From NCBI GenBank assembly GCA_030657355.1, contig CP131056.1, forward strand, positions 2,562,501 through 2,626,500: a DNA stretch of 64,000 nt, read 5' to 3'. The notes below the pieces were generated by a model. It saw only the letters and a program-made list of their open reading frames with translations. It ran no database searches and was not told where the DNA came from. A program made the translations under genes and the position numbers. Positions 46,565-55,422 of the stretch are shown here, piece by piece (within the stretch, counting starts at the first letter, position 1; each line of letters begins with the position of its first letter). Source of the DNA: Radicibacter daui. GTDB taxonomy: Bacteria > Pseudomonadota > Alphaproteobacteria > Radicibacterales > Radicibacteraceae.

Positions 46565-46594
46565 CCTCACGTGACACAGGGCATCGGGACTTGC

Positions 46595-47965
46595 ATGGCG
46601 AACTGGACCCCGGAAATACGAAATGACGGCACCCCGCATTACCTCTCGATTGCCAATGCCATTGCCGATGACATCCGCAGCGGCCTGCTGAAGCCCGGAC
46701 AGCGCCTGCCTCCCCAGCGCCAGCTGGCTGCGCATCTCGGCATCGATTTCACCACCGTCTCCCGCGCCTATTCCGAGGCGCAGGCCCGCCGGCTCGTGAA
46801 CAGCCACGTCGGACGGGGCACCTTTGTATCGGAGACAGCCGCCCCGGCTGCGCAGCCCGACCCGGCACGCACTTCGGGCGAAGATTTGTCGATGAACATG
46901 CCGCCGGAGCCGACTGATCCGGCGCTGCTGGAGCGGATGCGCGAAGGACTAGGTTATGTCTCGGCCAACCTGGTACCATTGCTGCGCTACCAATCCGCCC
47001 TTGGCGGCGAAAAGGACCGGACCGTCGCCTCAAGCTGGCTTTCCCTGCGCGGACTGGTGCCGAGGCTGGAGCGGATCGCGGTCACCCCCGGGGCGCATGC
47101 CACGATGGCGGCCATCCTGTCCCTGGTGGCCGAGCCGGGCGATGTGGTCCTTTGCGAAAGGATCACCTATTCCGGTATCCGCGCCATCACCCAGCGGCTG
47201 GGTATCCGGCTCGTCGGCATTGAGATGGACGGGGACGGCATCCTGCCGGAGGCGCTGGAAGCGGCGATAAAGGAGCACGCCCCCCGCATGCTCTATCTCA
47301 ATCCCACGCTGCAGAACCCCACAACCGTCACGATGCCGACGAAGCGCCGGCTGGAGATTTCCCAGCTCATCGCGGAATATCGCCTGCCGCTGATCGAGGA
47401 TGATGCCTACGGCTTCATCCCGGAACGCGCACCGGCACCGATTGCGGCCTCTGCGCCGGATCTCACCTGGTATATTGGCGGCCTCGCCAAATGTATCGGC
47501 GCCGGACTGCGCCTTGCCTATACGGTGACGCCATCGGCCAAGCATACGCTGGCGCTGGAACAATCGATAAAGGCCCTCTCCGTCATGCCGTCGCCGCTTT
47601 CCATGGCGCTGGCAACACGCTGGATCGAGGACGGCACCGCGGACCTTATCCGCCGTTTTGTGCGCAAGGAAACCGCGCTGCGCCAGCAGATCGCCCGCGA
47701 GGCGCTGGAGGGGCTGGATTTCCTTGGCGCGGAGAATGCCTTCAACATCTGGCTGAGGCTGCCCCCCGGGGCAAGCCGGGCCGATGTGATTGCCAACATG
47801 GCAGGACGCCATATCGGCATCATCCCGTCAGATGCCTTCACGGTGGGCGGGCCGCCGGACGAGCATGTCCGCCTGTGTCTTGGCGGCTCTGCGGAACGGG
47901 CGCAGCTGGAGACGAGCCTCAATTATCTGGCCCATATGCTGATGCCGGATGCCTATCTGAAGTAG
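46595..47965 (+). CDS. MocR/PdxR-type GntR-aminotransferase regulator
   Basis: A 456-residue fusion: GntR winged HTH (about 15-80: QRLPPQRQLAAHLGIDFTTV, RRLVNSHVGRGTFV) and a fold-type I aminotransferase domain (about 115-450). PLP residues are retained: Lys299 in GGLAKCIGAGLRLAY, Asp270 in EDDAYGF, NPTLQNPT at 236-243. These regulators sense PLP aldimines of amino acids or amines. Divergent from Nit1C across 257 bases, so it probably controls that operon. ATG 46595 preferred over GTG 46571. Converges with the SDR at 48017. Confidence 0.88.
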   Translation: MANWTPEIRNDGTPHYLSIANAIADDIRSGLLKPGQRLPPQRQLAAHLGIDFTTVSRAYSEAQARRLVNSHVGRGTFVSETAAPAAQPDPARTSGEDLSMNMPPEPTDPALLERMREGLGYVSANLVPLLRYQSALGGEKDRTVASSWLSLRGLVPRLERIAVTPGAHATMAAILSLVAEPGDVVLCERITYSGIRAITQRLGIRLVGIEMDGDGILPEALEAAIKEHAPRMLYLNPTLQNPTTVTMPTKRRLEISQLIAEYRLPLIEDDAYGFIPERAPAPIAASAPDLTWYIGGLAKCIGAGLRLAYTVTPSAKHTLALEQSIKALSVMPSPLSMALATRWIEDGTADLIRRFVRKETALRQQIAREALEGLDFLGAENAFNIWLRLPPGASRADVIANMAGRHIGIIPSDAFTVGGPPDEHVRLCLGGSAERAQLETSLNYLAHMLMPDAYLK

Positions 47966-47982
47966 CTTTTTCAAACGGGCGA

Positions 47983-48003
47983 CAGGCGGCCGGGAACCGC
48001 CTG
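47983..48003. terminator. Hairpin between convergent MocR and SDR genes
   Basis: CAGGCGG-CCGGGAA-CCGCCTG forms a 7-base stem with flanking GGGC/GCCC complementarity. No good T tract on either side. Plausible bidirectional terminator. Confidence 0.4.
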
Positions 48004-48016
48004 CCCTGAACCCGCT

Positions 48017-48778
48017 CTAAACTATGGTCTCCCCGCCATCCACCACGAGGATCTGGCCGGTCATGTAGGAAGAGCGGTCGGAGACCAGGAACAGGATGGG
48101 CTCAGCAATCTCCTCCACCGCCGCCCAGCGGCCGAGCGGCACCTTGTCGGCCACATAGGCCTCGATGGCATGGCGACCGCCCATCTGGGCGATGAAGGGC
48201 TGATTGAAAGGCGTATCCACCCAGCCGGGGCAAAGCGCGTTTACCCGCACGCCGAACTTCGCATAATCGCCCGCCATCTGCCGCGTCATGGCGATGACGG
48301 CATGTTTGGAGGTGGTGTAGGCGATCATCTCGCGGTCATAGAGCACGCCGGAGGACGAGGAGGTGTTGAGAATAACGCCCTTGCCCGCCGCTTTCATGGC
48401 CGGCATCACCAGCCGCGCCGCCATGAAATGCGCGCGCACATTAAGCGCCCAGGATTTGTCGAAACCTTCAACGGCCACCTGCTCCAGATCGCCCGCGACC
48501 TGCGCGCCGGCATGGTTGTGCAGAATGTCGATACGGCCATAACGGGCAAGCACGGAGGCGATGCCAGCTTCCAGGGCGGCATCATCCGTCACATCCAGCG
48601 CCAGCGCCTCGGCCGAGCCGCCTTCGCCGGTTATGAGCGCTACCGTCTCGCCCGCGCGGGCGGGGTTCATATCCACCACCACGACATGGGCCCCTTCCCT
48701 TGCCATGATGCGGGCACCGCCCTGGCCAATGCCCGAGCCTGCGCCGGTGACGATGGCGACACGATCTTTGAGGATCAT
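48017..48778 (-). CDS. Short-chain dehydrogenase/reductase
   Basis: A 253-residue classical SDR. NAD(P)-binding TGAGSGIG (about 11-18), NHAGAQ in place of the usual NNAG motif, catalytic Ser in NTSSSSG and Tyr-x3-Lys in YTTSK. Asp36 after the second strand (VVVVDMN) suggests NAD. Ends with TGQILVVDGGETIV. Begins 13 bases after the last permease, so it is probably co-transcribed with the polyamine importer and may oxidise an alcohol or aldehyde derived from its substrate. Confidence 0.85.
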   Translation of the reverse strand: MILKDRVAIVTGAGSGIGQGGARIMAREGAHVVVVDMNPARAGETVALITGEGGSAEALALDVTDDAALEAGIASVLARYGRIDILHNHAGAQVAGDLEQVAVEGFDKSWALNVRAHFMAARLVMPAMKAAGKGVILNTSSSSGVLYDREMIAYTTSKHAVIAMTRQMAGDYAKFGVRVNALCPGWVDTPFNQPFIAQMGGRHAIEAYVADKVPLGRWAAVEEIAEPILFLVSDRSSYMTGQILVVDGGETIV

Positions 48779-48791
48779 TTGTTCTTCCCGC

Positions 48792-49601
48792 TTACCTTGT
48801 TGTTTTTTCGCGCATCAGGAAACGGGCGATCAGGATCATCAGCAGCGATGCCCCGAGCACCATGGTGGCGACGGCGTTGATTTCAGGTGTCACGCCCCGG
48901 CGGATCGAGGCGAAGATGTAGATGGGCAGCGTCGTCTTCGATCCGGCGACGAAGAAGGCGATGATGAAATCGTCGAAAGAGAAGGTGAAGGCGAGCAGGA
49001 AGCCCGCCAGCACCGCCGGCAGGATCTGCGGCAGCACGATCTCGCGGAAGGTGGTGAGCGGCGAGGCGTAAAGATCGCTTGAGGCTTCGACGATATCGCG
49101 GCCAAGGCTGGCGATGCGCGCCTTAACGATCATGGTGACGAGCGCCATGGTGAAAAGCCCGTGCGCGGCGATGATGGAGCCATAACCCAGCTGCAGCTTC
49201 GGCGCCTCCTGCCCCGGCCAGAGGCCCGCCAGCAGCGGGTTGAGGACATCGAACAGCTGCACCAGCGCCACCAGCGTGGCGATGCCGATGACAACGCCCG
49301 GCACCACAATGGCGGCAGCCAGCAGTCCGTCAAAAAGGGCTCGCATGCGCGCGCCCAGCCGCTCCAGCCCCATCGCTGCCATGGTGCCGAAAACAACGGC
49401 GAGAATGGCGGAGGTGGCCGCGATGAGAAGGCTGTTCTTCAGCGCATCCATCAGCAGCACATTGGAAAGTGCCTTGCCGTACCAGTCAGCGGAAAAGCCG
49501 GTGAACTGGACCGCGCTGCGCCCGGCATTGAAGGAGAACAGCACCACAAGCGCAATGGGCGCGTAGAGGAAGAGGTAAACGGCTGTAACAAGCGCGCGCA
49601 T
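48792..49601 (-). CDS. potC: Polyamine-type ABC permease (PotC/PotI)
   Basis: A 269-residue inner-membrane subunit with six hydrophobic segments and the coupling loop EASSDLYASPLTTFREIVLP, typical of PotC. The late segment FTFSFDDFIIAFFVAGS is the hallmark of spermidine/putrescine importers. ATG 49601 shares one base with the PotB stop (TGATG); the frame open further upstream is inside PotB. Operates with PotA, PotB and PotD encoded upstream. Confidence 0.88.
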   Translation of the reverse strand: MRALVTAVYLFLYAPIALVVLFSFNAGRSAVQFTGFSADWYGKALSNVLLMDALKNSLLIAATSAILAVVFGTMAAMGLERLGARMRALFDGLLAAAIVVPGVVIGIATLVALVQLFDVLNPLLAGLWPGQEAPKLQLGYGSIIAAHGLFTMALVTMIVKARIASLGRDIVEASSDLYASPLTTFREIVLPQILPAVLAGFLLAFTFSFDDFIIAFFVAGSKTTLPIYIFASIRRGVTPEINAVATMVLGASLLMILIARFLMREKTTR

Positions 49602-50467
49602 CAGACGAGATCCACCTTGCGGGTGCCGGCGATACGCCAGGTAAGGCGCATGGCGATGGTGAGGATGACCACCACGACCGCCACCAGCGTGACCGCGATG
49701 GCCGAGCCGAACGGCCAATTGCGCGATTGCAGGAACAGATCGACCAGCGCATTGCCGATGAAGAACACCTTGCCGCCGCCCAGGAGCTGCGGGATCAGGT
49801 ATTCACCCAGCAGGAGGATGGTGACGAGGGCAAAACCCGTCATCACGCCCGGCAGAGACAGCGGCAGCGTGACCCGGAAGAAGGTGCCGATCGGCTTGGC
49901 ACCAAGGTCGTAGGAAGCTTCCAGCAGCTTGCGGTCGAGTTTTTCGAGGCTGACATAGATCGGCATGATCATCAGCGGCAGATAGCCATAGACGATGCCC
50001 AGCAGCACCGCGCCGGGCGTATTGATGAGCCGCACATTCTCGATGCCGACAAGCTCCAGCAGATGCGGAATGCCGCGCCCGCCCAGCAGGTACATCCAGG
50101 CGTAGGTGCGCATCAAAAGGCTGGTCCAGAACGGCGCCACCACCAGCGACAGCAGCAGCAGCCGGCGCTGCGGGTTCACCTTCACCGCGAGGTAATAGGC
50201 AACCGGATAGGCCACCAGCAGGCAGGAAAAAGCCCCGACCGGTGCCAGCTCCAGCGTATTGACAAAGGCGGCGGCGCGGGTGCCGAGATTGGCGAACTGC
50301 TCGAAGGTAAAGGCCGGCGCATAACCGCCCACCGGCCCGCGTTTGCCCACGGAGAACACCAGAATGGCGATGAAGGGCAGCACGAGGAAAAAGAACAGCC
50401 ACAGCCCCGCCGGCCCCAGCAGCAGGGCGGTTACAAGCTTGTGCCTCGTCTGCGGCTTGAGCGGCAT
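49601..50467 (-). CDS. potB: Polyamine-type ABC permease (PotB/PotH)
   Basis: A 288-residue permease with six hydrophobic segments. Motifs: LVVAPFWTSLLMRTYAWMYL, LGIVYGYLPLMIMPIYVSLE and the coupling loop EASYDLGAKPIGTFFRVTLP, all characteristic of PotB. Preceded by a 115-base gap with a long hairpin after the binding-protein gene. Confidence 0.88.
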   Translation of the reverse strand: MPLKPQTRHKLVTALLLGPAGLWLFFFLVLPFIAILVFSVGKRGPVGGYAPAFTFEQFANLGTRAAAFVNTLELAPVGAFSCLLVAYPVAYYLAVKVNPQRRLLLLSLVVAPFWTSLLMRTYAWMYLLGGRGIPHLLELVGIENVRLINTPGAVLLGIVYGYLPLMIMPIYVSLEKLDRKLLEASYDLGAKPIGTFFRVTLPLSLPGVMTGFALVTILLLGEYLIPQLLGGGKVFFIGNALVDLFLQSRNWPFGSAIAVTLVAVVVVILTIAMRLTWRIAGTRKVDLV

Positions 50468-50520
50468 CGGTCTTCCAGCAAAAGAGAAATCGTCAGGGAG
50501 CGTTTTCTGGTAGGCCAGGG

Positions 50521-50562
50521 CCCGGCGCCCTGCCCCTTCAAACGTCGGGACAAGGCGCCGGG
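50521..50562 (-). other. Long intercistronic hairpin after binding-protein gene
   Basis: The arms 50521-50536 and 50547-50562 are complementary over 16 bases with two mismatches, which become G-U pairs on one strand, around a 10-base loop. It lies between binding-protein and permease genes, where such structures commonly protect the upstream message and limit permease expression. Confidence 0.6.
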
Positions 50563-50582
50563 TAACCCGTGGCTTTTTGGGA

Positions 50583-51743
50583 TCAGGCCGACTTGAAGCG
50601 GGCCATCAGCTCGGCGCGGCCCGGATCGGTCAGCGTGACGGCGGCGCCGAATTCCAGCGGCGTCAGCGCGGCTTCGTCCGGATAGACGATCTTGTCGGCG
50701 GTGACTTCCGGCGGCAGCAGCGACATCACGCGGCTGTCGGTGGTCGGCGCACCGTTGGCGATGTGTTCCTTCACCGCCACCTTCGGATCCATCAGGAAGT
50801 TGAGCAGCGCGTAGCCGGCGGCCTTGTTCGGCGCATCCTTGGGGATGGCGTAATAATCGGTCCAGATTTCACCGCCATCCTTGCCGAGCACATAGGCGAT
50901 CTCCGGCATGTCGCGGTTCATCTGGTCGCCGTCATTGGTCCAGCACATGGTGATCCAGGCGTCGGTGGAGCGCATGGAGGGCTGGTAGTCGGAATTGATG
51001 GCAAAGAGGTGCGGCTTGACCTTGATCAGCAGTTCCTCGGCCTTGGCGAGATCCTCCGGCTTGATGGAATTGAAATCGAGCCCGAGGGAGACCAGCGCGC
51101 TGCCGATGGTGGTCAGCTGATAGTCATGCACCATGCCGCGGCCATCGGCCTCCGTCTGGATGATCTCGAAGAAATCCTTCCAGCTGGTGAGCTTCGTCTT
51201 GATCTTGGAGGTGTTGACGGAAAAGCCGGTAGTGCCCCAGTTCTTCGGCACCGCATAGGTTTTGCCGCCGATCTGGCCTTCCTTGGTAAAGCGCGGATTT
51301 TCCGTGGCGCTGGAGAAGTTCGGCAGCTTGGAAAGGTCGAGTTCCTCGATCAGATCCAGCTTGTGATAGGTGGAGATGGTGTAATTGGTCGGCACGAAGA
51401 GCGACCAGCCCGAGGCGCCGGCCTGAAGCTTGGCCAGCATCTCCTCATTGGAGCCGAAGACATTGACGTCGACGGCAACGCCGGTGGCGGCGGTGAAATT
51501 TTCGAACGTCGCCGGATCATGATAGTTGGGCCAGGTGGCAATCGACATGCGCGTGCCGAGATCGGCGGCATAAGCCGACTTGGAGAAGGTGCCGGGGAAA
51601 CCCGACATCACCCCGGTTGCCACACCAAGGCCGGTAACACCCAGAAAATGCCGGCGGGTCACGGAGCCGCGCTTGAGGCGCATGAACTCTTCCATAAAGG
51701 CGCGCGGCGTGATCGGCAGATTATCCTTGTAGTCCTTGCTCAT
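50583..51743 (-). CDS. potD: Tat-exported polyamine-type binding protein (PotD/PotF)
   Basis: A 386-residue extracytoplasmic solute-binding protein. The leader is a Tat signal: SVTRRHFLG with Arg30-Arg31, then a hydrophobic stretch and cleavage near the YAA-DL region (about 60). The mature opening MSIATWPNYHDPATFENFTA is typical of the PotD/PotF family, as are WGTTGFSVN and DYYAIPKDAPNKAAGYALLN. Tat export suggests folding before export. Starts 21 bases after PotA. Ligand could be putrescine, spermidine or a related cation. Confidence 0.85.
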   Translation of the reverse strand: MSKDYKDNLPITPRAFMEEFMRLKRGSVTRRHFLGVTGLGVATGVMSGFPGTFSKSAYAADLGTRMSIATWPNYHDPATFENFTAATGVAVDVNVFGSNEEMLAKLQAGASGWSLFVPTNYTISTYHKLDLIEELDLSKLPNFSSATENPRFTKEGQIGGKTYAVPKNWGTTGFSVNTSKIKTKLTSWKDFFEIIQTEADGRGMVHDYQLTTIGSALVSLGLDFNSIKPEDLAKAEELLIKVKPHLFAINSDYQPSMRSTDAWITMCWTNDGDQMNRDMPEIAYVLGKDGGEIWTDYYAIPKDAPNKAAGYALLNFLMDPKVAVKEHIANGAPTTDSRVMSLLPPEVTADKIVYPDEAALTPLEFGAAVTLTDPGRAELMARFKSA

Positions 51744-51764
51744 GATGCTTGCCCCTGTTCTGGT

Positions 51765-52874
51765 TTATGGTTGTTGAACTGGAAAGACGTGAGCTGCTTC
51801 TGGCGGAAAACCGAGGAAGACTTCCTCCCCGGGGGAAACCATGTTGTCGGTGGCAAGGCCGTTGCGATCCTCGGTCACGAGGAAATCGCCAAGGCCCGGC
51901 ACGGCGACGGCATATTCGGTAACGGAGCCGAGGAAGATGCGGTGAGTGACGCGGCCCTTGAAGGCCGGGCCCGGCGCGGCCGCGCGGCTCATGCGCATCT
52001 TCTCCGGCCGGATGGCGATGGTGACCTTGCCGTTCGGCACGCCGGCCCCGCCCCCGGTGGAATGGGCGCTTGATGACATGGCGGAACCGTCAGCAAGGCG
52101 CAGCACCGTGCCGCCCGCTTCCGCCACCGCCTCAATCCGGTTGGTCTTGCCGACAAAATCCGCCACGAAAAGATCGGCCGGCCGGTCATAGATTTCCTGC
52201 GGAGCGCCCAGCTGACGGATACGCCCGGCGCTCATCACGCAGACGGTATCCGCCATCGAGAGCGCCTCTTCCTGGTCATGCGTTACCAGAACGAAGGTAA
52301 TGCCGAGCTCGCGTTGCAGCGTCTGCAGCTCGATCTGCATGGCGGTGCGCAGCTTCTTGTCGAGCGCGGCCAGCGGCTCATCCAGCAGCAGCACCGAGGG
52401 CCGGTTGACGATGGCGCGGGCAAGCGCCACGCGCTGCTGCTGCCCACCCGACATTTCATGGATGCGGCGGCCGGCAAACCCGTCAAGCCGCACCATCGCC
52501 AGCGCTTCCCCGACCCGGCGCGAGATTTCTGCACGGGACAGGCGCGGACGCATCTGGCGCAGGCCGTAGGCGACGTTCTGCTCGACATTGAAATGCGGGA
52601 AGAGCGCGTAGTGCTGGAAAACCATGTTGACCGGCCGGTGATAGGCCGCAACACCGTTCATCTCCCGCCCGGCGATATGGATGGTGCCCTCGCTCGGCTG
52701 CTCGAAGCCGCCGATCATACGCAGGCACGTGGTCTTGCCGCAGCCGGAAGGACCCAGCAGCGCCAGGAAGGCGCCTTTGGAAATGCTGAGATTGATATCG
52801 CTGACCGCCGTCAGGGCACCATATTTTTTGGTGACCGAGCGGAACTCGATATCGTTCGAGGACGTGAGCGCCAT
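51765..52874 (-). CDS. potA: Polyamine-type ABC importer ATPase
   Basis: A 369-residue PotA-type ATPase, first gene of the leftward operon. Walker A GPSGCGKTT at about 41-49, signature MSGGQQQRVALARAI at about 141, Walker B LLLDEPLAALDKKLR, switch VTHDQEEALSMADTV. A TOBE domain follows (about 250-369), with IRPEKMRMSR. Divergent from the LuxR-type regulator across 187 bases. Confidence 0.9.
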   Translation of the reverse strand: MALTSSNDIEFRSVTKKYGALTAVSDINLSISKGAFLALLGPSGCGKTTCLRMIGGFEQPSEGTIHIAGREMNGVAAYHRPVNMVFQHYALFPHFNVEQNVAYGLRQMRPRLSRAEISRRVGEALAMVRLDGFAGRRIHEMSGGQQQRVALARAIVNRPSVLLLDEPLAALDKKLRTAMQIELQTLQRELGITFVLVTHDQEEALSMADTVCVMSAGRIRQLGAPQEIYDRPADLFVADFVGKTNRIEAVAEAGGTVLRLADGSAMSSSAHSTGGGAGVPNGKVTIAIRPEKMRMSRAAAPGPAFKGRVTHRIFLGSVTEYAVAVPGLGDFLVTEDRNGLATDNMVSPGEEVFLGFPPEAAHVFPVQQP

Positions 52875-53061
52875 GTCTGTTCCCTGCGGCTGGTCTGTAG
52901 CGGCAGTCTGTTGCTGCCTGTGCCACCGTAGTGAAACAGAGGGTAAGTTTTAGCTTTTATGACTGTATATACCTCACAAGGGGTACTTCTGCGAAAAAAC
53001 CGCCTTGCAGGGAGTAGAACCTTATGGCCGGATGCTGCGCCTGCGAAGTGGATGAAAAACA

Positions 53062-53925
53062 ATGAAACTCGACCTGCCCGCCCTGTTTCAGGCCTTTGCC
53101 GGCACGCTGGGACGGGCGCAAATGAGCGACCGCGAAACGGGTGAGACCTTTCAGCGCATGATGGCGGCGCTGGCGCGGTTCGACCATGTGGTGGTATTTG
53201 CCTATCGCGGCAAGGAACGGCCCATCGACCTCTACAAGACGTTCGATGAGCAGGAGAACATCATCTATGTGACGCTCTATCAGGCCGGCCCCTATCTGCT
53301 CGACCCGTTTTACCACACCGCCCGCGCCCGCCGCGAAGGCCTGTTTCGCATGAAGGAGCTGGCGCCCGACCGCTTCTTTTCCAGCGAATATTACCGCAGT
53401 TATTACGACCAGACCGGCCTTGCCGAGGAGATCGGTTTCTTCGTCCCGCTGCAGGACGGCGACGGCGACATCACTCTGGTGCTGTCGCTGATGCGCAAAC
53501 GCCAGACCGGCCCCTTCCCGCCTGCCGAATTTTCCCTGCTCAGGCAGGTGGAGCCTCTGGTCACTAGTTTTGTAAGGCAGTTCTGGTCCGGCCTCGGCCC
53601 CCGCTTCGATGCCCAACTGGCCGCAACCTCCGCCGGCAGCGGTGGCAATGGCACAGCTCTCAAGGGTAAACGCCGCAAATCAGCGGAATCCAAACCGGCC
53701 CTTGAGCCCGCCGATGCGGTGTGGCGCGAGCTGAACCTCACCCCGCGCGAGACAGCCATCGTGGACCTTGTTTTGCAAGGCCACTCCTCGGAATCCATCA
53801 GCCTCAAGCTCGACATCTCGACCGGCACGGTGAAGGTGCACCGGCGTAATGTGTACCGGAAACTCGGCATCTCCTCGCAGATGCAGCTGCTGTCGATCTA
53901 TCTGGGGCGCATGGCGCGGTATTGA
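53062..53925 (+). CDS. LuxR-type regulator of the polyamine importer
   Basis: A 287-residue regulator with a C-terminal LuxR/GerE HTH (about 227-285: LTPRETAIVDLVLQGHSSES, then STGTVKVHRRNVYRKLGI). The N-terminal 200 residues are a GAF- or autoinducer-like sensor without a receiver. Divergent from the importer operon and therefore its probable regulator. The ligand is unlikely to be an acyl-homoserine lactone, because no synthase is present and the domain lacks the typical Trp/Asp pattern (inference). Confidence 0.8.
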   Translation: MKLDLPALFQAFAGTLGRAQMSDRETGETFQRMMAALARFDHVVVFAYRGKERPIDLYKTFDEQENIIYVTLYQAGPYLLDPFYHTARARREGLFRMKELAPDRFFSSEYYRSYYDQTGLAEEIGFFVPLQDGDGDITLVLSLMRKRQTGPFPPAEFSLLRQVEPLVTSFVRQFWSGLGPRFDAQLAATSAGSGGNGTALKGKRRKSAESKPALEPADAVWRELNLTPRETAIVDLVLQGHSSESISLKLDISTGTVKVHRRNVYRKLGISSQMQLLSIYLGRMARY

Positions 53926-53944
53926 GGCTGGAAATGCGCCGCGT

Positions 53945-54328
53945 TCAGCCGCCCGCACCCGGCATCAAATCTTCCATCTCGTAAAGCGGCCGGATTTCGA
54001 TCTCGCTCGGCCCCGGCATCGGGTTGGGGCAGCGTTTGACCCAGGCCACCGCCTCCGCCATGTCCTTCACTTCCCACAGCCAGAAACCGGCAACCAGTTC
54101 GCGCGGTTGGGCAAACGGCCCGTCGATGACGGTGCGGCCGGCGCCATCAAAGGCGATGCGCTTGCCTTCTGAAGAAGGCTTGAGACCGTCCGCATCCTTG
54201 AGAATGCCGGCCTTGATCAGCTCCTCATTATATTTACCCATCGCTTCCATCATCGCCTGCGTTTCGGCGCTGTGCTCAAAACCCTTCTCGCTGTCTTCCG
54301 TCGCCTTGACCAGAACCATGACCCGCAT
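53945..54328 (-). CDS. YCII-family protein
   Basis: A 127-residue YciI-like dimeric alpha/beta-barrel-type protein. The core reads MVLVKATEDSE, ending with AFDGAGRTVIDGPFAQPREL and AGFWLWEVKDMAEAVAWVKR, with the family DGPF motif and conserved histidine-free pocket. ATG 54328 has GGGAGAA upstream. The frame to 54640 runs through the LysR gene in shadow. Function of the family is mostly unknown. Confidence 0.85.
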   Translation of the reverse strand: MRVMVLVKATEDSEKGFEHSAETQAMMEAMGKYNEELIKAGILKDADGLKPSSEGKRIAFDGAGRTVIDGPFAQPRELVAGFWLWEVKDMAEAVAWVKRCPNPMPGPSEIEIRPLYEMEDLMPGAGG

Positions 54329-54431
54329 GATGCGTTCTCCCGGATAAAAGTGGCCTTGGTGGCCTGATACCGGAACGACGAACCAGCCGGGGGTTATCCG
54401 ACACCCGGTGAACCGATTTTTCTGCCTGGCC

Positions 54432-55328
54432 TCACCAGCGATACTGCCGCGTAAAGTCGATGAAGGCACGCAGCGGCGCAGGGGTGTGTTCGCGGCCCGG
54501 ATAATAGAGGAACGGCCCCGGAAAAGCCGGCCACCATGGCTCCAGCACCGGCACCAGTTCCCCGCCTGCAAAAGCCGGCTGCAGCCATTCTTCAAAAAGC
54601 TGAACAATGCCGCTGCCGGCAACCGCTGCTGCCAAAGCAAGGTCTACCGCGCCCGACTGCACGATGAGTGGCCCTCCGGGCTCGATGCGCACCACCTCGC
54701 CCTCCCGCTCGAACTCCCAGGTAGAAAGCGCGCCACTGTCAAACCGGCCGGCAAGGCAGGCATGGGCCAGAAGTTCCGAGGGATGCTGCGGCATCCCGTG
54801 CTTTTCAAGATAGGCTGGCGCGGCAGCGTTAGCAAAACGCTGGCGGCGCGGGCCGATGGGCACGGCGATCATGTCCTTTTCCAGCCGCTCGCCATACCGG
54901 ATGCCGGCGTCACAGCCGGCGGCAAGGATATCGACAAAACTGGTGGTGACGACCACCTCCACCTGAATGTCGGGATAAGCGGCGAAGAAGGGCGGCAGAA
55001 TGCGCGGCAGCATCAGCCGGGCAGCGTTGACCGGCACATTGAGTTTCAGCCGGCCGTTCGGCAGCGCGCGGTAATCATTGGCAACATCCAGCGCCGCATC
55101 GAACTCGGCCATCGCCGCCGTGAGCCGGGCGAGAATACGCGCGCCGGCTTCAGTGACCGTCACCGTGCGTGTAGTCCGGTTCAGGAGGCGCACCCCCATC
55201 TGCGCCTCCAGCCGCTTTACCGCATCGCTGAGGCTGGAGGCGCTTTGTCCTGTCGCACGGGCCGCCAGACGAAACCCGCCTGCCCGTGCCACTGCGATGA
55301 AAGCCTCTACACCAGCAAAATCCGCCAT
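54432..55328 (-). CDS. LysR-family regulator, CrgA-like
   Basis: A 298-residue LysR regulator. HTH at about 5-60 (FIAVARAGGFRLAARATGQS, ASSLSDAVKRLEAQMGVRLL) and a LysR substrate-binding domain after about 90. Divergent from the SDR gene at 55423 across a 94-base gap, the usual layout of a LysR regulator and its target. Effector unknown. Confidence 0.85.
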   Translation of the reverse strand: MADFAGVEAFIAVARAGGFRLAARATGQSASSLSDAVKRLEAQMGVRLLNRTTRTVTVTEAGARILARLTAAMAEFDAALDVANDYRALPNGRLKLNVPVNAARLMLPRILPPFFAAYPDIQVEVVVTTSFVDILAAGCDAGIRYGERLEKDMIAVPIGPRRQRFANAAAPAYLEKHGMPQHPSELLAHACLAGRFDSGALSTWEFEREGEVVRIEPGGPLIVQSGAVDLALAAAVAGSGIVQLFEEWLQPAFAGGELVPVLEPWWPAFPGPFLYYPGREHTPAPLRAFIDFTRQYRW

Positions 55329-55422
55329 TCCGTTCGCCCTGTCGTACGACCTGTTCCCTTATAACCATCTTATCCAGAACAGTTATCGGGTCCATCTGGT
55401 AATCCGGAAAAGGAGAACCCTG

